Shown: piece by piece, positions 1 through 8,768 of the stretch
Layout: the number at the start of each line of letters is the position of its first letter
Numbering within the stretch: the first letter of the stretch is position 1
Source: Sphingobacterium wenxiniae
GTDB taxonomy: Bacteria; Bacteroidota; Bacteroidia; Sphingobacteriales; Sphingobacteriaceae
Assembly (NCBI RefSeq): GCF_900116225.1
Contig: NZ_FOZZ01000018.1
Coordinates: 1-45,191, forward strand
Length of the DNA stretch: 45,191 nucleotides
Reading direction: 5' to 3'
The notes under the pieces: generated by a model
The model's database searches: none
Told to the model about the DNA's origin: nothing
What the model saw: the letters and a program-made list of their open reading frames with translations, nothing else
Translations under genes and position numbers: made by a program

Positions 1-1563
1 GGTGCTGATAACTCCATGTTGATCACAGATGAAAATGGTGATGTAGTTTGGGTTTCTATCGAAGACATCGTTAAAGCAAACACTACCAACGAATTGACGT
101 TAGATGACAACCAATTAACAAGTACCGTAAACGGAGTTTCTTCAAGTGTTACTTTGACCGATGCTAATATCACATCTGACAAAGGAATTACAAGTAATAC
201 GATTGATTTGACAGGACAAGCAGGAGCGACATTGAAAAATGTTACGATGGAAATCAAACCAGGAACCGATGGTCAGGTGATGATTACGGAAGGTGGTGTA
301 GCTACTTGGGTTGATCAATCTGAAATCGTACCAACGACTATAAATGAATTGACGAAAAAAGAGGGAACAAATGGCAATACCATCGTCTCTAAGGTAAATG
401 GTGTTGAAGCTGAAGAGGTATTGGTAGAAAGTGTAACCAATACACTTACCGGAACTAATTTGGTAACTTCGGTCAATGGTGTGCCATCCACTTCTGTGGA
501 CTTGAAAGACGCTATTCAGGCAGGTCAAAAAACTGTAGAAGTGGTCTCTGGGGTGAATACAACGGTAACAACAGGAGGTTCGGGAGACCACACCACATAT
601 GCAGTAAATGTTTCAGAAGATGCTATCCAAAACAACCAATTGGTTACTGAAGTAGCAGCAGGTACAGGTGTTATCGTAACAACAAGCAACCCATCTGCTA
701 ACACTACGGTGTACACGGTATCAGCCAACCCATCAGAAATTGCCTTAGGAGGAGATGTTACAGGTAATGCTAATGCAACAACGCTTTCTGCTATTCAGGG
801 AACACCTGTGGTAGCCAACGGTACAAAAGAAGAAGGTCAAGCTTTGGTATTCGATGGAACAAGTTGGATTCCGGGTAAACCAAAAGTAGATGCAAGTGAT
901 ATTACTGATGCGAAAGACTTAACAGCCGCTGATGGTAATGAAGCAACTATTGAAATTGTTGAAGGAGGAGAGAAAGCTGTGTTGGTTGAAACAAGTCTGC
1001 GTGTTAAGGATGGGTCTATTAAAACAGTTAAACTTGCAGATAAAGCTGTTACAGCACCAAAGATGAGCTCACAAATAGGAACTGAAGATGGAGGAGCATC
1101 TATTAATGCACCTGTAGGAGCAGTGCCGACAGCTGATGGCAATGGAGGGGTGGAATATAAGCAAGTACCACGTTTCTTCTATATGCCAGCAGTCATCTTT
1201 AATACCACTGTAACTGGCAATAACTTGGAACGTAACCTTCATCTGGATTATGTGAATCAATTTACAGGAGGTGCAGTAGGTAGTGCAAACCAACCTTATG
1301 CTATCTCTCATGGAGCACCAACTGCATCCGTATTGACTTATTCGGGAGGTTTGATTGCTAGTGAAGGTGCACCAACACCAGATATTGTAACATATAAAGC
1401 AGATGAACTAGCGTACTACATCACTTATTATGATCAAACTGTATTTGCGGGGCCTGATGGAACAGGTACACCAAGAATTACAAGTGATGGTAAGCTTCAG
1501 TACAGTATCATCGGCAATGCAACGCCGGCATCTTATATGAATATTGTATTTGTGATCAAATAA
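1..1563 (+). CDS. Surface/adhesin-like repeat protein (5' truncated)
   Basis: The frame is open from base 1, so the start lies upstream of the window; 520 C-terminal residues are visible. The protein is rich in T, N, V, G and S with almost no cysteine, as in extracellular beta-strand repeat proteins. A degenerate motif with the core VNGV recurs about three times (near visible residues 25-50, 110-135 and 142-168). The last 130 residues differ: they are aromatic-rich and end in a hydrophobic stretch (NIVFVIK). No type B T9SS tail is seen. It precedes two more genes for secreted proteins on the same strand, suggesting a cell-surface or matrix role. I do not recognise a specific family; a fibre-like or adhesin function is inference from composition and neighbours. 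Confidence 0.75.
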   Translation, partial: GADNSMLITDENGDVVWVSIEDIVKANTTNELTLDDNQLTSTVNGVSSSVTLTDANITSDKGITSNTIDLTGQAGATLKNVTMEIKPGTDGQVMITEGGVATWVDQSEIVPTTINELTKKEGTNGNTIVSKVNGVEAEEVLVESVTNTLTGTNLVTSVNGVPSTSVDLKDAIQAGQKTVEVVSGVNTTVTTGGSGDHTTYAVNVSEDAIQNNQLVTEVAAGTGVIVTTSNPSANTTVYTVSANPSEIALGGDVTGNANATTLSAIQGTPVVANGTKEEGQALVFDGTSWIPGKPKVDASDITDAKDLTAADGNEATIEIVEGGEKAVLVETSLRVKDGSIKTVKLADKAVTAPKMSSQIGTEDGGASINAPVGAVPTADGNGGVEYKQVPRFFYMPAVIFNTTVTGNNLERNLHLDYVNQFTGGAVGSANQPYAISHGAPTASVLTYSGGLIASEGAPTPDIVTYKADELAYYITYYDQTVFAGPDGTGTPRITSDGKLQYSIIGNATPASYMNIVFVIK

Positions 1564-1592
1564 GAAACGAGGGTCATTAGAAAGTCTGAGAT

Positions 1593-1633
1593 AAGTTCGC
1601 CACAGGATCCCATAAGGGCGATGTGGCGAACTT
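1593..1633. other. Perfect 12-bp inverted repeat between two surface-protein genes
   Basis: AAGTTCGCCACA (1593-1604) is exactly complementary to TGTGGCGAACTT (1622-1633) across a 17-base loop. No T-run follows, so it is not a standard intrinsic terminator. It lies 30 bases after the first surface gene and 53 before the next, so it could be a processing or attenuation hairpin, or mRNA 3' protection. Confidence 0.5.
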
Positions 1634-1686
1634 CATAGCCTCTACTCGGTAGAGCATTAGCTTCAAACGCTGAACAAAGAATAATC

Positions 1687-4600
1687 ATGACGATAAAGAA
1701 ATATAAAAACGGGATTTTTGCACAAGGACTACGGCTTGCTCTCCTCTTCGTGTTGCTTGCTTTTGGGCAGCAGGCGTGGGCAGATGGATCTAAGGATCTA
1801 CATCCAAGTAGTGTAACTACGGGAAACCGGGCACAGTTGATACATTTTAGTTCAGGTAGGGATGAAGCCATTCCGTTTCCCTACAGAGGAGCACACTATG
1901 TCTATGCCAAAGCTGGCGAAACCATTACCCTGGCTTCTTCTGTACAATCATATAATAATACCAACAGCAATAAGATTGCCTTATACGATCCGAATGGGAA
2001 CCAGGTGCCATTGACGATTCGAGAAGGATCACGATGGAACTGGACATATTTTGGAAATATCCCAAATCGTACAGCAGAGTTAGCTGGTCCATTAAGGCCG
2101 GGAGAGAATGCAAATAATAACAAATACCGCCCTATTTATTATACTGTACCTGCAGGAGGAGAAGGTATTTATAGAGTAGAGTTTGAATCTAGAGATCCTG
2201 AAAGTACAAGTAATGGAAATTGGCAAGGAATTTCAAACTGGTCTCAAGGTAATGACATCACTATACTTGCTTGGGATATTTCGGTTGTTAGTGGTAATAA
2301 TTTTATCCCGGGACGGGTTTATGCGACGAACTTAAACCTTACGATGGGGAATCCCTCAAGTGGATCTACAGGTTATAATACTGTCGAATTTAGGGGAAGT
2401 GTATATACCCGGACCCACGATGGTTATACTTATCGAGTAACGCATAAGGGGAGCAATGGTATTGTATTTGCTTTTTTTGTAAATAACCGAGGATTTTATG
2501 AAATTGAAGATGGAGAGATCAAATTACTGTACAAAAGTATAGATGGAGAAGCCAGCACAGCACGAAATCGGGTGCACAATCCAAATACCCGCGATGTGAA
2601 TGGAAACATTACCCATAAGATGTTCTATACATATCCGGCAACGGATATGCCCGCGGTAGCCAATGCTTCTATCGGTATATCCAATGGTTCCGGAATAGAA
2701 GCTCCTACTACAGTAGAAACTTGGTTGAATACCATGCCAATTATTCCGGATGTGCAGAATGTAAAAGTATTTGGAGTAGAGGGAACGGAAGGGAGATTAG
2801 GCCACAAAGGAGGCCGGATTGAATTTGATGCACCTGTTGCTGGACAATACCGTATTGTGATGGAAAGTCTACATGCTTCTTTTACTACAAGAGTATTTAC
2901 CGGTGAAGCACAGGAAGGACATAATGTAGTTTTCTGGGATGGTAAAGACGGTGCAGGGAATGCAACTCCGGGAGGAGAGATTCCGATGTCTGTAAAGGTC
3001 ATCTTACAAGGTGCAGAGGTTCATTTTCCGTTTTTCGATGTGGAGTACAATATTGGAGGTATCGCTATTGAATTATTAAATATTAATAATTCGAATAATG
3101 TGTTGACAGACAGGGTGTTTTGGGATGATACTGATTTAACACACTCCAGCGCACTTGTTGGAAATGCTGTTAACCCTGTTGTTAATAGTCATTTGACTCA
3201 AATTAACGGTGTATTTAATGAGGGACAGCCAAGCAGTAGCAATGGGCATAACTACGGTGGTGGAAATCATAATGGAGAAGCTCAAAATACTTGGGGAGAT
3301 AAAAAATCCATTGATACCTGGACATTTGTGCAGGGACAAGAAGTCAATGTCACTTCAGAAGTAGCCATTGCCGAAGCTGATTTGTATACGGATATTAGTT
3401 ATTCAATCGGCGGTACGTCAAACAAAGCCGTAGCTGAGCCTGGAGAAACAGTTATCTTTACCGTAACAGCCGGGAATAATGGTCCCTCGGACGTGATTGC
3501 AGATCCAAGTAAAAATATAAAAGGAGCTCCTTTTACCTTTTCCGTACCGGGAGGGATTGATATTGATGAGAATAATGTCCAGGTACAGGTAAACTGTGGG
3601 GATAATAGGGCTGGACAAACAATACCTATTATTTACGATGAACAAACACGGATGTTCCGCTCGGAGTTAAGTCTTCCAGACGGATGTTCCATTACATATA
3701 CCTTTACTGGGACACTGAACGGAGGGGCAGGTTCGATGGTGCCGGAGTCGACCATTATGCGTCCTGCCGACGTGACGGATCCAGATGCGACCAATGGTGA
3801 TCCTGATACACCGCCGACCAATCCTCATTTTGAGTGTTATAATGCAGATGGGACTGTAGGCGGAGCGCCTGGACAGATTGGCTGTAATAATATCACCGAA
3901 GTTTCCTTTATGGTGGTGCCGGACTGTCTGGACGAAATGATCTATTTCGAAGATTTCAACAGAGGATTTTGGGCTACCAACAATGGGCGTACCGACTGGG
4001 CGGAAAGACCATCGGTCAGCATAACAGCAAATGGAGAGATCTTAACCGATATTAATGGAACAGTGCTTCGTGGTGGGTGTCGAGGTGGAGCGACCAGTAC
4101 TTATTTGTTCGCGCCGGGTAAAGATGATATACGTCACGCAGCTGCGGCAAATATACAACCCCTTGTATCACGTATATTACCGGGCTATTACGCTGTATTG
4201 CCTCCGGGCTATGTAAAAATGGGTATTCCAGATACAGATCCTTGGCATGATCCTCTACAAGAGTGGGATCCGAATGCCGCCAATCTTAACCCTTACGACA
4301 TCAATGCAAACTACGATTGGCGACCGTCTTGGGATAGACCAGATGCGACTCGGGATATGTCGGGCGCCGTGAATGGAGGAGCTTTTCACGTACGTGGTAT
4401 CGGTACTGCTGCACAAAGTGTCAAGCCATTTTATCAGATTGATGCGGGAACGATTCAAGCTGACAAGACCTATACTCTATTCCTGTATTCGTATGTGACT
4501 TACCACGATAAAGACTATATGTTGATGGATGTAGTGGATAAAGAGTCAGGTTTTGTCTATACTTCAGTACCACTGAAGTATCAACAAGGCGGTACGCCTC

Positions 4601-5958
4601 CGGGAAGTTCGCCGGGGGGAGGATTTAGTCTTGGCTGGATACCATTGGAAGCAAGTTTCAAGTTTTCTTCAGAGCATTGTGACTATGATATAGCAGATAG
4701 AGAAGTGTATATCGCGATTCGTGGACATAGAGATCCAGAGTTAGCTGTAGGGCAAGGATTCGGTCACACCTTTATTGACAATATCACCTTTGCAAGCCGA
4801 CGTGATGATGCTAATTGTGAAATCGTAACTACAGAAATTGAATGTGTTGACGAATGTTATCTGGAAGTACAAGGTGCAGGATTTGGATGGAGTGCACCGA
4901 GTGGAACGCCTTCTCCTGTAACGAGAAGCTTTACGCAACCTGGTACGAACCGTGGGTTTGTTTTGGATATCTACGAATTGGATAACTCTTTCAATATGTT
5001 GATCAATGGCGTGCCCTTGTATGACGAGGAATTGGAGTTTCAAGGAAGTAACCAAAACGTACGTTTTGCAGTAGATGAAGCGAGATGGGAGAATAATGGA
5101 ATTCCTGATATTTGGAAAATTAATCAAGGTATGAGCCTTGATAAGGATGACCGTTTTAACAACCCAATACCAGCAGTACGTGTGGTGATTGATCAAAATG
5201 GTAATGTGACATTGTATGGACAACGAGCATCGTACGATGGTAATGGTACAGGTGCTGCGAATGTGGTTCCTGGTCAATTAGAACTGTTGGAGGTATTTGG
5301 TACGGTTCCCACGCTCAATACCGTGGCCTGGAACGAAACAAACGATAATAACATCGAAGTAAGCCAAAATGTCATCGGTATAACAGCGATGAAAGGATTT
5401 GGCTACGGTTTGAATGCCAAAGATTGTGAAACTTGTAAGATATTAAAAGATGGTGAATTCAACGGCAGCGAATGGGCAGAAGTAGGTCAGACCATTACGT
5501 ATACCTTCCAGGTTATCAATATGGGAGATATGGATATCCTGGATGTGGAGATAGTTGATCCATTGTTTGGGTTTAATATTACCTTGGACGAGGATACCCA
5601 TGAGGTAAATCAGCCAGAGGGAGTCACCATCGGTTTCATTGGAGATGAGAACAACAATGGTATACTAAATCGTAATGAAACCTGGACCTTTATGGTCGAT
5701 TATACAATTACGAGCGAAGATATCTATACCAACCAAGGAGTATACAATCGTGCGACGGTCAATGGGATAGGACGCATCAACGAGACTTCCACATCGACAC
5801 GCCAGGTACAAGAGCTTTCGACCGACCCAACCCCTTATGACAACACGTGGGAACGTTGGGATCCGGAAAGACCATTCCATACTTTTGTTCCGTTGAAAGG
5901 AAATGGCCTATTGATTACCAATCCGATGATTTATCAACGGATTAAGGATATACAATAA
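1687..5958 (+). CDS. Large secreted protein with DUF11-like beta-sandwich domains
   Basis: 1423 residues. The N-terminus has a Sec signal peptide (KKYK, then a leucine/alanine-rich core ending QQAWA before DGSKD, about residue 32), which supports this start. Two segments look like DUF11/CARDB-type beta-sandwich domains of surface proteins: about residues 569-690 (AEPGETVIFTVTAGNNGPSD) and 1250-1375 (AEVGQTITYTFQVINMGD). The middle (about 750-1080) has cysteine pairs and aromatic stretches resembling a lectin-like or jelly-roll fold, which I cannot name. The C-terminus (NPMIYQRIKDIQ) is not a recognisable type A or type B T9SS tail. It lies 123 bases after the first surface gene and 108 before a gene encoding a type B tail. 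Probably a structural or adhesive component of a cell-surface assembly; the function is inferred. Confidence 0.8.
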   Translation: MTIKKYKNGIFAQGLRLALLFVLLAFGQQAWADGSKDLHPSSVTTGNRAQLIHFSSGRDEAIPFPYRGAHYVYAKAGETITLASSVQSYNNTNSNKIALYDPNGNQVPLTIREGSRWNWTYFGNIPNRTAELAGPLRPGENANNNKYRPIYYTVPAGGEGIYRVEFESRDPESTSNGNWQGISNWSQGNDITILAWDISVVSGNNFIPGRVYATNLNLTMGNPSSGSTGYNTVEFRGSVYTRTHDGYTYRVTHKGSNGIVFAFFVNNRGFYEIEDGEIKLLYKSIDGEASTARNRVHNPNTRDVNGNITHKMFYTYPATDMPAVANASIGISNGSGIEAPTTVETWLNTMPIIPDVQNVKVFGVEGTEGRLGHKGGRIEFDAPVAGQYRIVMESLHASFTTRVFTGEAQEGHNVVFWDGKDGAGNATPGGEIPMSVKVILQGAEVHFPFFDVEYNIGGIAIELLNINNSNNVLTDRVFWDDTDLTHSSALVGNAVNPVVNSHLTQINGVFNEGQPSSSNGHNYGGGNHNGEAQNTWGDKKSIDTWTFVQGQEVNVTSEVAIAEADLYTDISYSIGGTSNKAVAEPGETVIFTVTAGNNGPSDVIADPSKNIKGAPFTFSVPGGIDIDENNVQVQVNCGDNRAGQTIPIIYDEQTRMFRSELSLPDGCSITYTFTGTLNGGAGSMVPESTIMRPADVTDPDATNGDPDTPPTNPHFECYNADGTVGGAPGQIGCNNITEVSFMVVPDCLDEMIYFEDFNRGFWATNNGRTDWAERPSVSITANGEILTDINGTVLRGGCRGGATSTYLFAPGKDDIRHAAAANIQPLVSRILPGYYAVLPPGYVKMGIPDTDPWHDPLQEWDPNAANLNPYDINANYDWRPSWDRPDATRDMSGAVNGGAFHVRGIGTAAQSVKPFYQIDAGTIQADKTYTLFLYSYVTYHDKDYMLMDVVDKESGFVYTSVPLKYQQGGTPPGSSPGGGFSLGWIPLEASFKFSSEHCDYDIADREVYIAIRGHRDPELAVGQGFGHTFIDNITFASRRDDANCEIVTTEIECVDECYLEVQGAGFGWSAPSGTPSPVTRSFTQPGTNRGFVLDIYELDNSFNMLINGVPLYDEELEFQGSNQNVRFAVDEARWENNGIPDIWKINQGMSLDKDDRFNNPIPAVRVVIDQNGNVTLYGQRASYDGNGTGAANVVPGQLELLEVFGTVPTLNTVAWNETNDNNIEVSQNVIGITAMKGFGYGLNAKDCETCKILKDGEFNGSEWAEVGQTITYTFQVINMGDMDILDVEIVDPLFGFNITLDEDTHEVNQPEGVTIGFIGDENNNGILNRNETWTFMVDYTITSEDIYTNQGVYNRATVNGIGRINETSTSTRQVQELSTDPTPYDNTWERWDPERPFHTFVPLKGNGLLITNPMIYQRIKDIQ

Positions 5959-6066
5959 AATTGTTTAAAGGAAAGAGTTAAAAGAGGTTATGATTAACAT
6001 AGTCTGTCGTTTAACACAAAGTTATGCAGTACTGCTTTAACCAGCCTTTAATTTAAAAATTGAATA

Positions 6067-7611
6067 ATGAAAAACTACATCATCATATTGCTGTTATTGC
6101 TTGGAACTGGACGTATCTTCGCCCAGACTGGTGCCGGTAGCTTTGAAACGAGCAACGGACTAGAGCAGCTCAGTGCCGATACGTACAAATTTGTCTACTC
6201 CGAGAGTTTGTATCTTGGTCCGAATGCCAATTGGCAGATTGAAGGAGAGGTCCATGTGTATAGCCGTAATATCTGGATTTCGCCGACAGCCAAAATAAGT
6301 GGTAGCGGTACGTTGTATATCCACAGCCCCTCGACAAATCCTTTTCACGAAGGCTGGGCAACGTCGGCTACGCGTATCGATGGTAATGATGGGCAATTTA
6401 TCGATGTCAACATCGTGTTGACGAATCCGGATGGTATACAATTGACGGATATGGAGGTTGGGGATTATGCCGGCACCTCCGGACAGGGTGCTCGTTCAGC
6501 AGCCTTGAAGATTGGTAAGTCTGTCGATTTGCGTGTAGATGGTGCAAGTATCTATTTGAATGGTTATGATTTGGAACTTTCGGCTTCTGGTCAGTTATTG
6601 AACTATAATCGCTTACGTATGGTGGTAACAGGCGATGAACTGACCGGTCATATGATTAAGAACTACGTAGGCGTAGATGCCTTTTTCTTCCCGGTAGGAG
6701 TAGAGCAAGGAGATTATACGCCAGCAAAGCTGACTCCGCAAACAGCGTCATCTCGTTTACATGTTTCAGTAAATACGTATACTGCTGTGCCAGATTTGAA
6801 TATCACGGATGAAACCATCGGCATGGATCGTGTGTGGAATATCTTTGCGGACAGAGCCATGCAGATGGATTATACGCTGACCCATAATATGCAGACAAAT
6901 GGTATGGCTTATGTCGATGCGGATGCGCGTATTATGCAGAATGCTGATGGCGGTAATTGGATTGGCGATGTGACGACTTTAGAGAGTGAAGGCGTGCATA
7001 CGCGTGAGGATATCGAAAGCAGAGCGACAAACACGCTTTCAGGTACTTGGTTTACCAAATTTGGACAGAGCGGACCGAGGGCGGTAGATGACCAAAGAAC
7101 CATGGAATATGGGCATGATATCACGATCAATGTCTTGGAAAATGATGAAAATGGTTCGTCGGCTATCGTCCCGGGATCGGTTCGTATCATCTCTCAACCA
7201 TTGAATGGTCGGGTAACGGTCAATGTGGATGGAAGTGTAACTTATACTCCAAATGAAGGCTTTTTGGGCGATGATGTTTTTGAATATGAAATTACGGATG
7301 AAAACGGCTTGACATCACGGGCGAAGGTAATGGTTACGGTCATGCCTCGGGATTTGTTCATTCCAAATGTCATCACACCGAATGGAGACGGTAAAAATGA
7401 CCGATTTGTTATCGTGGGACGTGAAGCTTATGACCGTATTGAGGTAACAATCATGAACCGTTGGGGTAACGAAGTGTATCGCAATGATGATTATAAAGAC
7501 GAATGGGATGGTCGTGGATTAAATGAAGGAACATACTTCCCGATTATTAGAGCTATCAAAGGTAACCAATCTCGTGTATTTAAGTCACACGTATTGATTA
7601 AGCGGAATTGA
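6067..7611 (+). CDS. Secreted protein with Ig-like domain and T9SS type B (gliding-motility) C-terminal domain
   Basis: 514 residues. Signal peptide at residues 1-20 (hydrophobic core, then IFAQTG). Residues about 337-425 form an Ig/cadherin-like Big_9-type domain (AVDDQRTMEYGHDITINVLE, then SVTYTPNEGFLGDDVFEYEI). Residues about 429-514 match the gliding-motility-associated C-terminal domain: FIPNVITPNGDGKNDRF, MNRWGNEVY, DEWDGRG, GTYF. This domain is the sorting signal for T9SS type B substrates. The first 330 residues look like a beta-rich passenger of unknown function. The protein should be exported by Sec and then carried across the outer membrane by T9SS. As the only member of the three-gene set with this tail, it may anchor the other two; that is inference. 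Confidence 0.88.
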   Translation: MKNYIIILLLLLGTGRIFAQTGAGSFETSNGLEQLSADTYKFVYSESLYLGPNANWQIEGEVHVYSRNIWISPTAKISGSGTLYIHSPSTNPFHEGWATSATRIDGNDGQFIDVNIVLTNPDGIQLTDMEVGDYAGTSGQGARSAALKIGKSVDLRVDGASIYLNGYDLELSASGQLLNYNRLRMVVTGDELTGHMIKNYVGVDAFFFPVGVEQGDYTPAKLTPQTASSRLHVSVNTYTAVPDLNITDETIGMDRVWNIFADRAMQMDYTLTHNMQTNGMAYVDADARIMQNADGGNWIGDVTTLESEGVHTREDIESRATNTLSGTWFTKFGQSGPRAVDDQRTMEYGHDITINVLENDENGSSAIVPGSVRIISQPLNGRVTVNVDGSVTYTPNEGFLGDDVFEYEITDENGLTSRAKVMVTVMPRDLFIPNVITPNGDGKNDRFVIVGREAYDRIEVTIMNRWGNEVYRNDDYKDEWDGRGLNEGTYFPIIRAIKGNQSRVFKSHVLIKRN

Positions 7612-7627
7612 TGTTTAAGGTTTGAAG

Positions 7628-7654
7628 TTCAAGGTTTAAGTATTAAACCTTGAA
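7628..7654 (+). terminator. Perfect 12-bp hairpin after the T9SS-substrate gene
   Basis: TTCAAGGTTTAA, loop GTA, TTAAACCTTGAA: a perfect stem starting 17 bases after the stop codon. No clean T-run follows, so it may act as a 3'-end stabiliser as well as a terminator. Its words resemble the TTAA-rich repeats elsewhere in the window. Confidence 0.5.
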
Positions 7655-7692
7655 CCTTGAACAAAATAAACTTTAAACAAAAAAATGAGAAA

Positions 7693-8079
7693 ATGAAAAG
7701 ATTTTCTAAGGAAGCCAAATTAGAAATCGTCAAGCAAGTGGTTTCTGGTGAACTTATGCCTACTGACGCCATTGCTAAATACGAAATTAAGTCCATGCGT
7801 ACTTTAGTTCATTGGGTAAAAGAATTTCACATTGTTGCCAGGAAATTGGTAAATGAAGAACAGGAACAGCTGACGCAACAAATGGAGATGCAGAGAAAGT
7901 CTAAAGAGATCTTAGAATGGGAAGCTACAAATCCCTTGGTCCAGAACAGCCAGTTGATGTGGGAACGCATACAATATCTGGAGAATCAGAATAGGACGTT
8001 GGTAGAGGATTATTCTAGTTTAAAAAATCAAATAGCACTTTTGCAGCGACAATTCCAAGGATTGGAGATTGAAGATTAG
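7693..8079 (+). CDS. Orphan transposase-type (IS3 OrfA-like) helix-turn-helix protein
   Basis: 128 residues from ATG 7693; a longer frame from a TTG at 7657 is rejected because that part lies in the hairpin and A-rich leader. Residues 1-45 (KRFSKEAKLEIVKQVVSGEL, ending LVHWVKEFH) resemble the HTH_Tnp_1 domain of IS3-family OrfA. The C-terminal half, with evenly spaced leucines and QN-rich segments, looks like a coiled coil, as expected for the OrfA leucine zipper. No OrfB integrase frame, terminal inverted repeats or target duplication are visible, so this is not an intact IS. It may be a remnant or a domesticated DNA-binding protein. Confidence 0.65.
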   Translation: MKRFSKEAKLEIVKQVVSGELMPTDAIAKYEIKSMRTLVHWVKEFHIVARKLVNEEQEQLTQQMEMQRKSKEILEWEATNPLVQNSQLMWERIQYLENQNRTLVEDYSSLKNQIALLQRQFQGLEIED

Positions 8080-8130
8080 GAAGGGAGAGAAATCAGTGGT
8101 AAGTTGTAAGTGATGAGTGTTTGAGTTGTT

Positions 8131-8208
8131 TGATGTTTAAAGATTAAAGTTTCGTCATTTAAACAATTAAACACTTAACCAATTAAACTCTCTAAACAAT
8201 TAACCACT
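8131..8208. repeat. TTAA-word intergenic repeat
   Basis: Tightly spaced variants of GTTTAA, ATTAAAC and AATTAACC fill the gap between the HTH gene and ywbE. The same words fill other gaps (8466-8575, 16778-16832, 25970-26060, 29380-29440, 30363-30470, 32151-32186). Confidence 0.6.
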
Positions 8209-8267
8209 TTGTCTGCACACTTAAAATAAAAAAAAACACTTACTTTGTATCGCAAAAAAACAGTTTT

Positions 8268-8465
8268 ATGGACGGAAAAACAAGAGCAGATATTAAACCC
8301 GGTATGTTGGTGAATATCGTTTTGAAGAAAGATCAGCGTACAGGTATTTTGACGGAAGGAATTGTCAAAGATTTATTGACATCAGCAGCCTACCATCATC
8401 GAGGTATCAAAGTACGCTTGACAGATGGTCAAATCGGTCGTGTACAGGAAATTATAGAGGAGTGA
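8268..8465 (+). CDS. ywbE: YwbE family protein (DUF2196)
   Basis: 65 residues; full length for this family. The sequence fits the YwbE pattern: an N-terminal TRADIKPGMLVNIVLKKDQR, a TEGIVKDLLT strand, and a C-terminal KVRLTDGQIGRVQEII. The fold is probably a small beta-barrel; the biochemical role of the family is not established. It stands alone between two repeat-filled gaps. A promoter-like TTACTTTG (8240-8247) lies 20 bases before the ATG but has no good -33 element, so the promoter assignment is weak. Confidence 0.85.
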   Translation: MDGKTRADIKPGMLVNIVLKKDQRTGILTEGIVKDLLTSAAYHHRGIKVRLTDGQIGRVQEIIEE

Positions 8466-8575
8466 GGTTAAGAGTTTAAAGTGTTTAAGGTTTAGTCGTT
8501 TAAACAATTAACCTTTAACCAATTAATCCCTAATCAATTAAACAATTAATCGGTTAACCAATTAACCTCTAATTA
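8466..8575. repeat. TTAA-word intergenic repeat
   Basis: The gap after ywbE is almost entirely variants of TTTAAACAATTAACC, AATTAATC and CGGTTAACCAATTAACC, ending just before the carA leader promoter. There is no open frame. The words are partly self-complementary, so many alternative hairpins are possible. Confidence 0.6.
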
Positions 8576-8579
8576 TTTT

Positions 8580-8609
8580 TTATTTTTCACTTTTTTTATC
8601 CTAACTTTG
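8580..8609 (+). promoter_or_regulatory. Promoter of the carA leader
   Basis: TAACTTTG (8602-8609) matches the Bacteroidota -7 consensus TAnnTTTG. A T-rich stretch with TTA in place of TTG lies 19 bases upstream (8580-8582). The expected transcription start is about 8614, roughly 155 bases before carA. Confidence 0.55.
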
Positions 8610-8613
8610 TCCC

Positions 8614-8719
8614 TCGTGGAAAATGAGGTCACATATCTCATCGCAATGTCGAAAGGTGTCAATGGAAACATTGATGAAGTTTATATTTAATTGATGTTTA
8701 GCCCGTTTGGGCTTTTTTT
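8614..8719 (+). ncRNA. Structured leader RNA with intrinsic terminator upstream of carA (candidate attenuator)
   Basis: About 105 bases between the promoter and a terminator contain several stems: ATGAG/CTCAT (8623-8627 with 8637-8641), TCAATG/CATTGA capped by a GAAA tetraloop (8659-8674), and a terminal hairpin AGCCC-GTTT-GGGCT followed by seven Ts (8700-8719). A second CAATG at 8644-8648 can compete for CATTG 8669-8673, so two exclusive folds are possible. The terminator is 50 bases before the carA ATG and I see no further promoter, so read-through control of carA is plausible. It could instead be an independent small RNA gene. I do not recognise a known riboswitch class. Confidence 0.5.
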
Positions 8720-8768
8720 GTGTCTCAGAAGTAAGAAAAGAAATCAACATAATAACAGTTATATAAGA

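Noticed and set aside
7657..7692. TTG start of the HTH gene
   Set aside because: The first 12 codons lie in the hairpin and A-rich leader; the family-like sequence begins at ATG 7693.
8614..8719. Hammerhead ribozyme or SRP RNA in the carA leader
   Set aside because: GAAA loops and GATGA words caught the eye, but the hammerhead core order (CUGAUGA...GAAA...UH) and the SRP GGAAGCA-type apex are absent.
8691..8768. N-terminal extension of carA
   Set aside because: It would translate through the terminator hairpin at 8700-8719; CarA proteins begin near the ATG at 8769.
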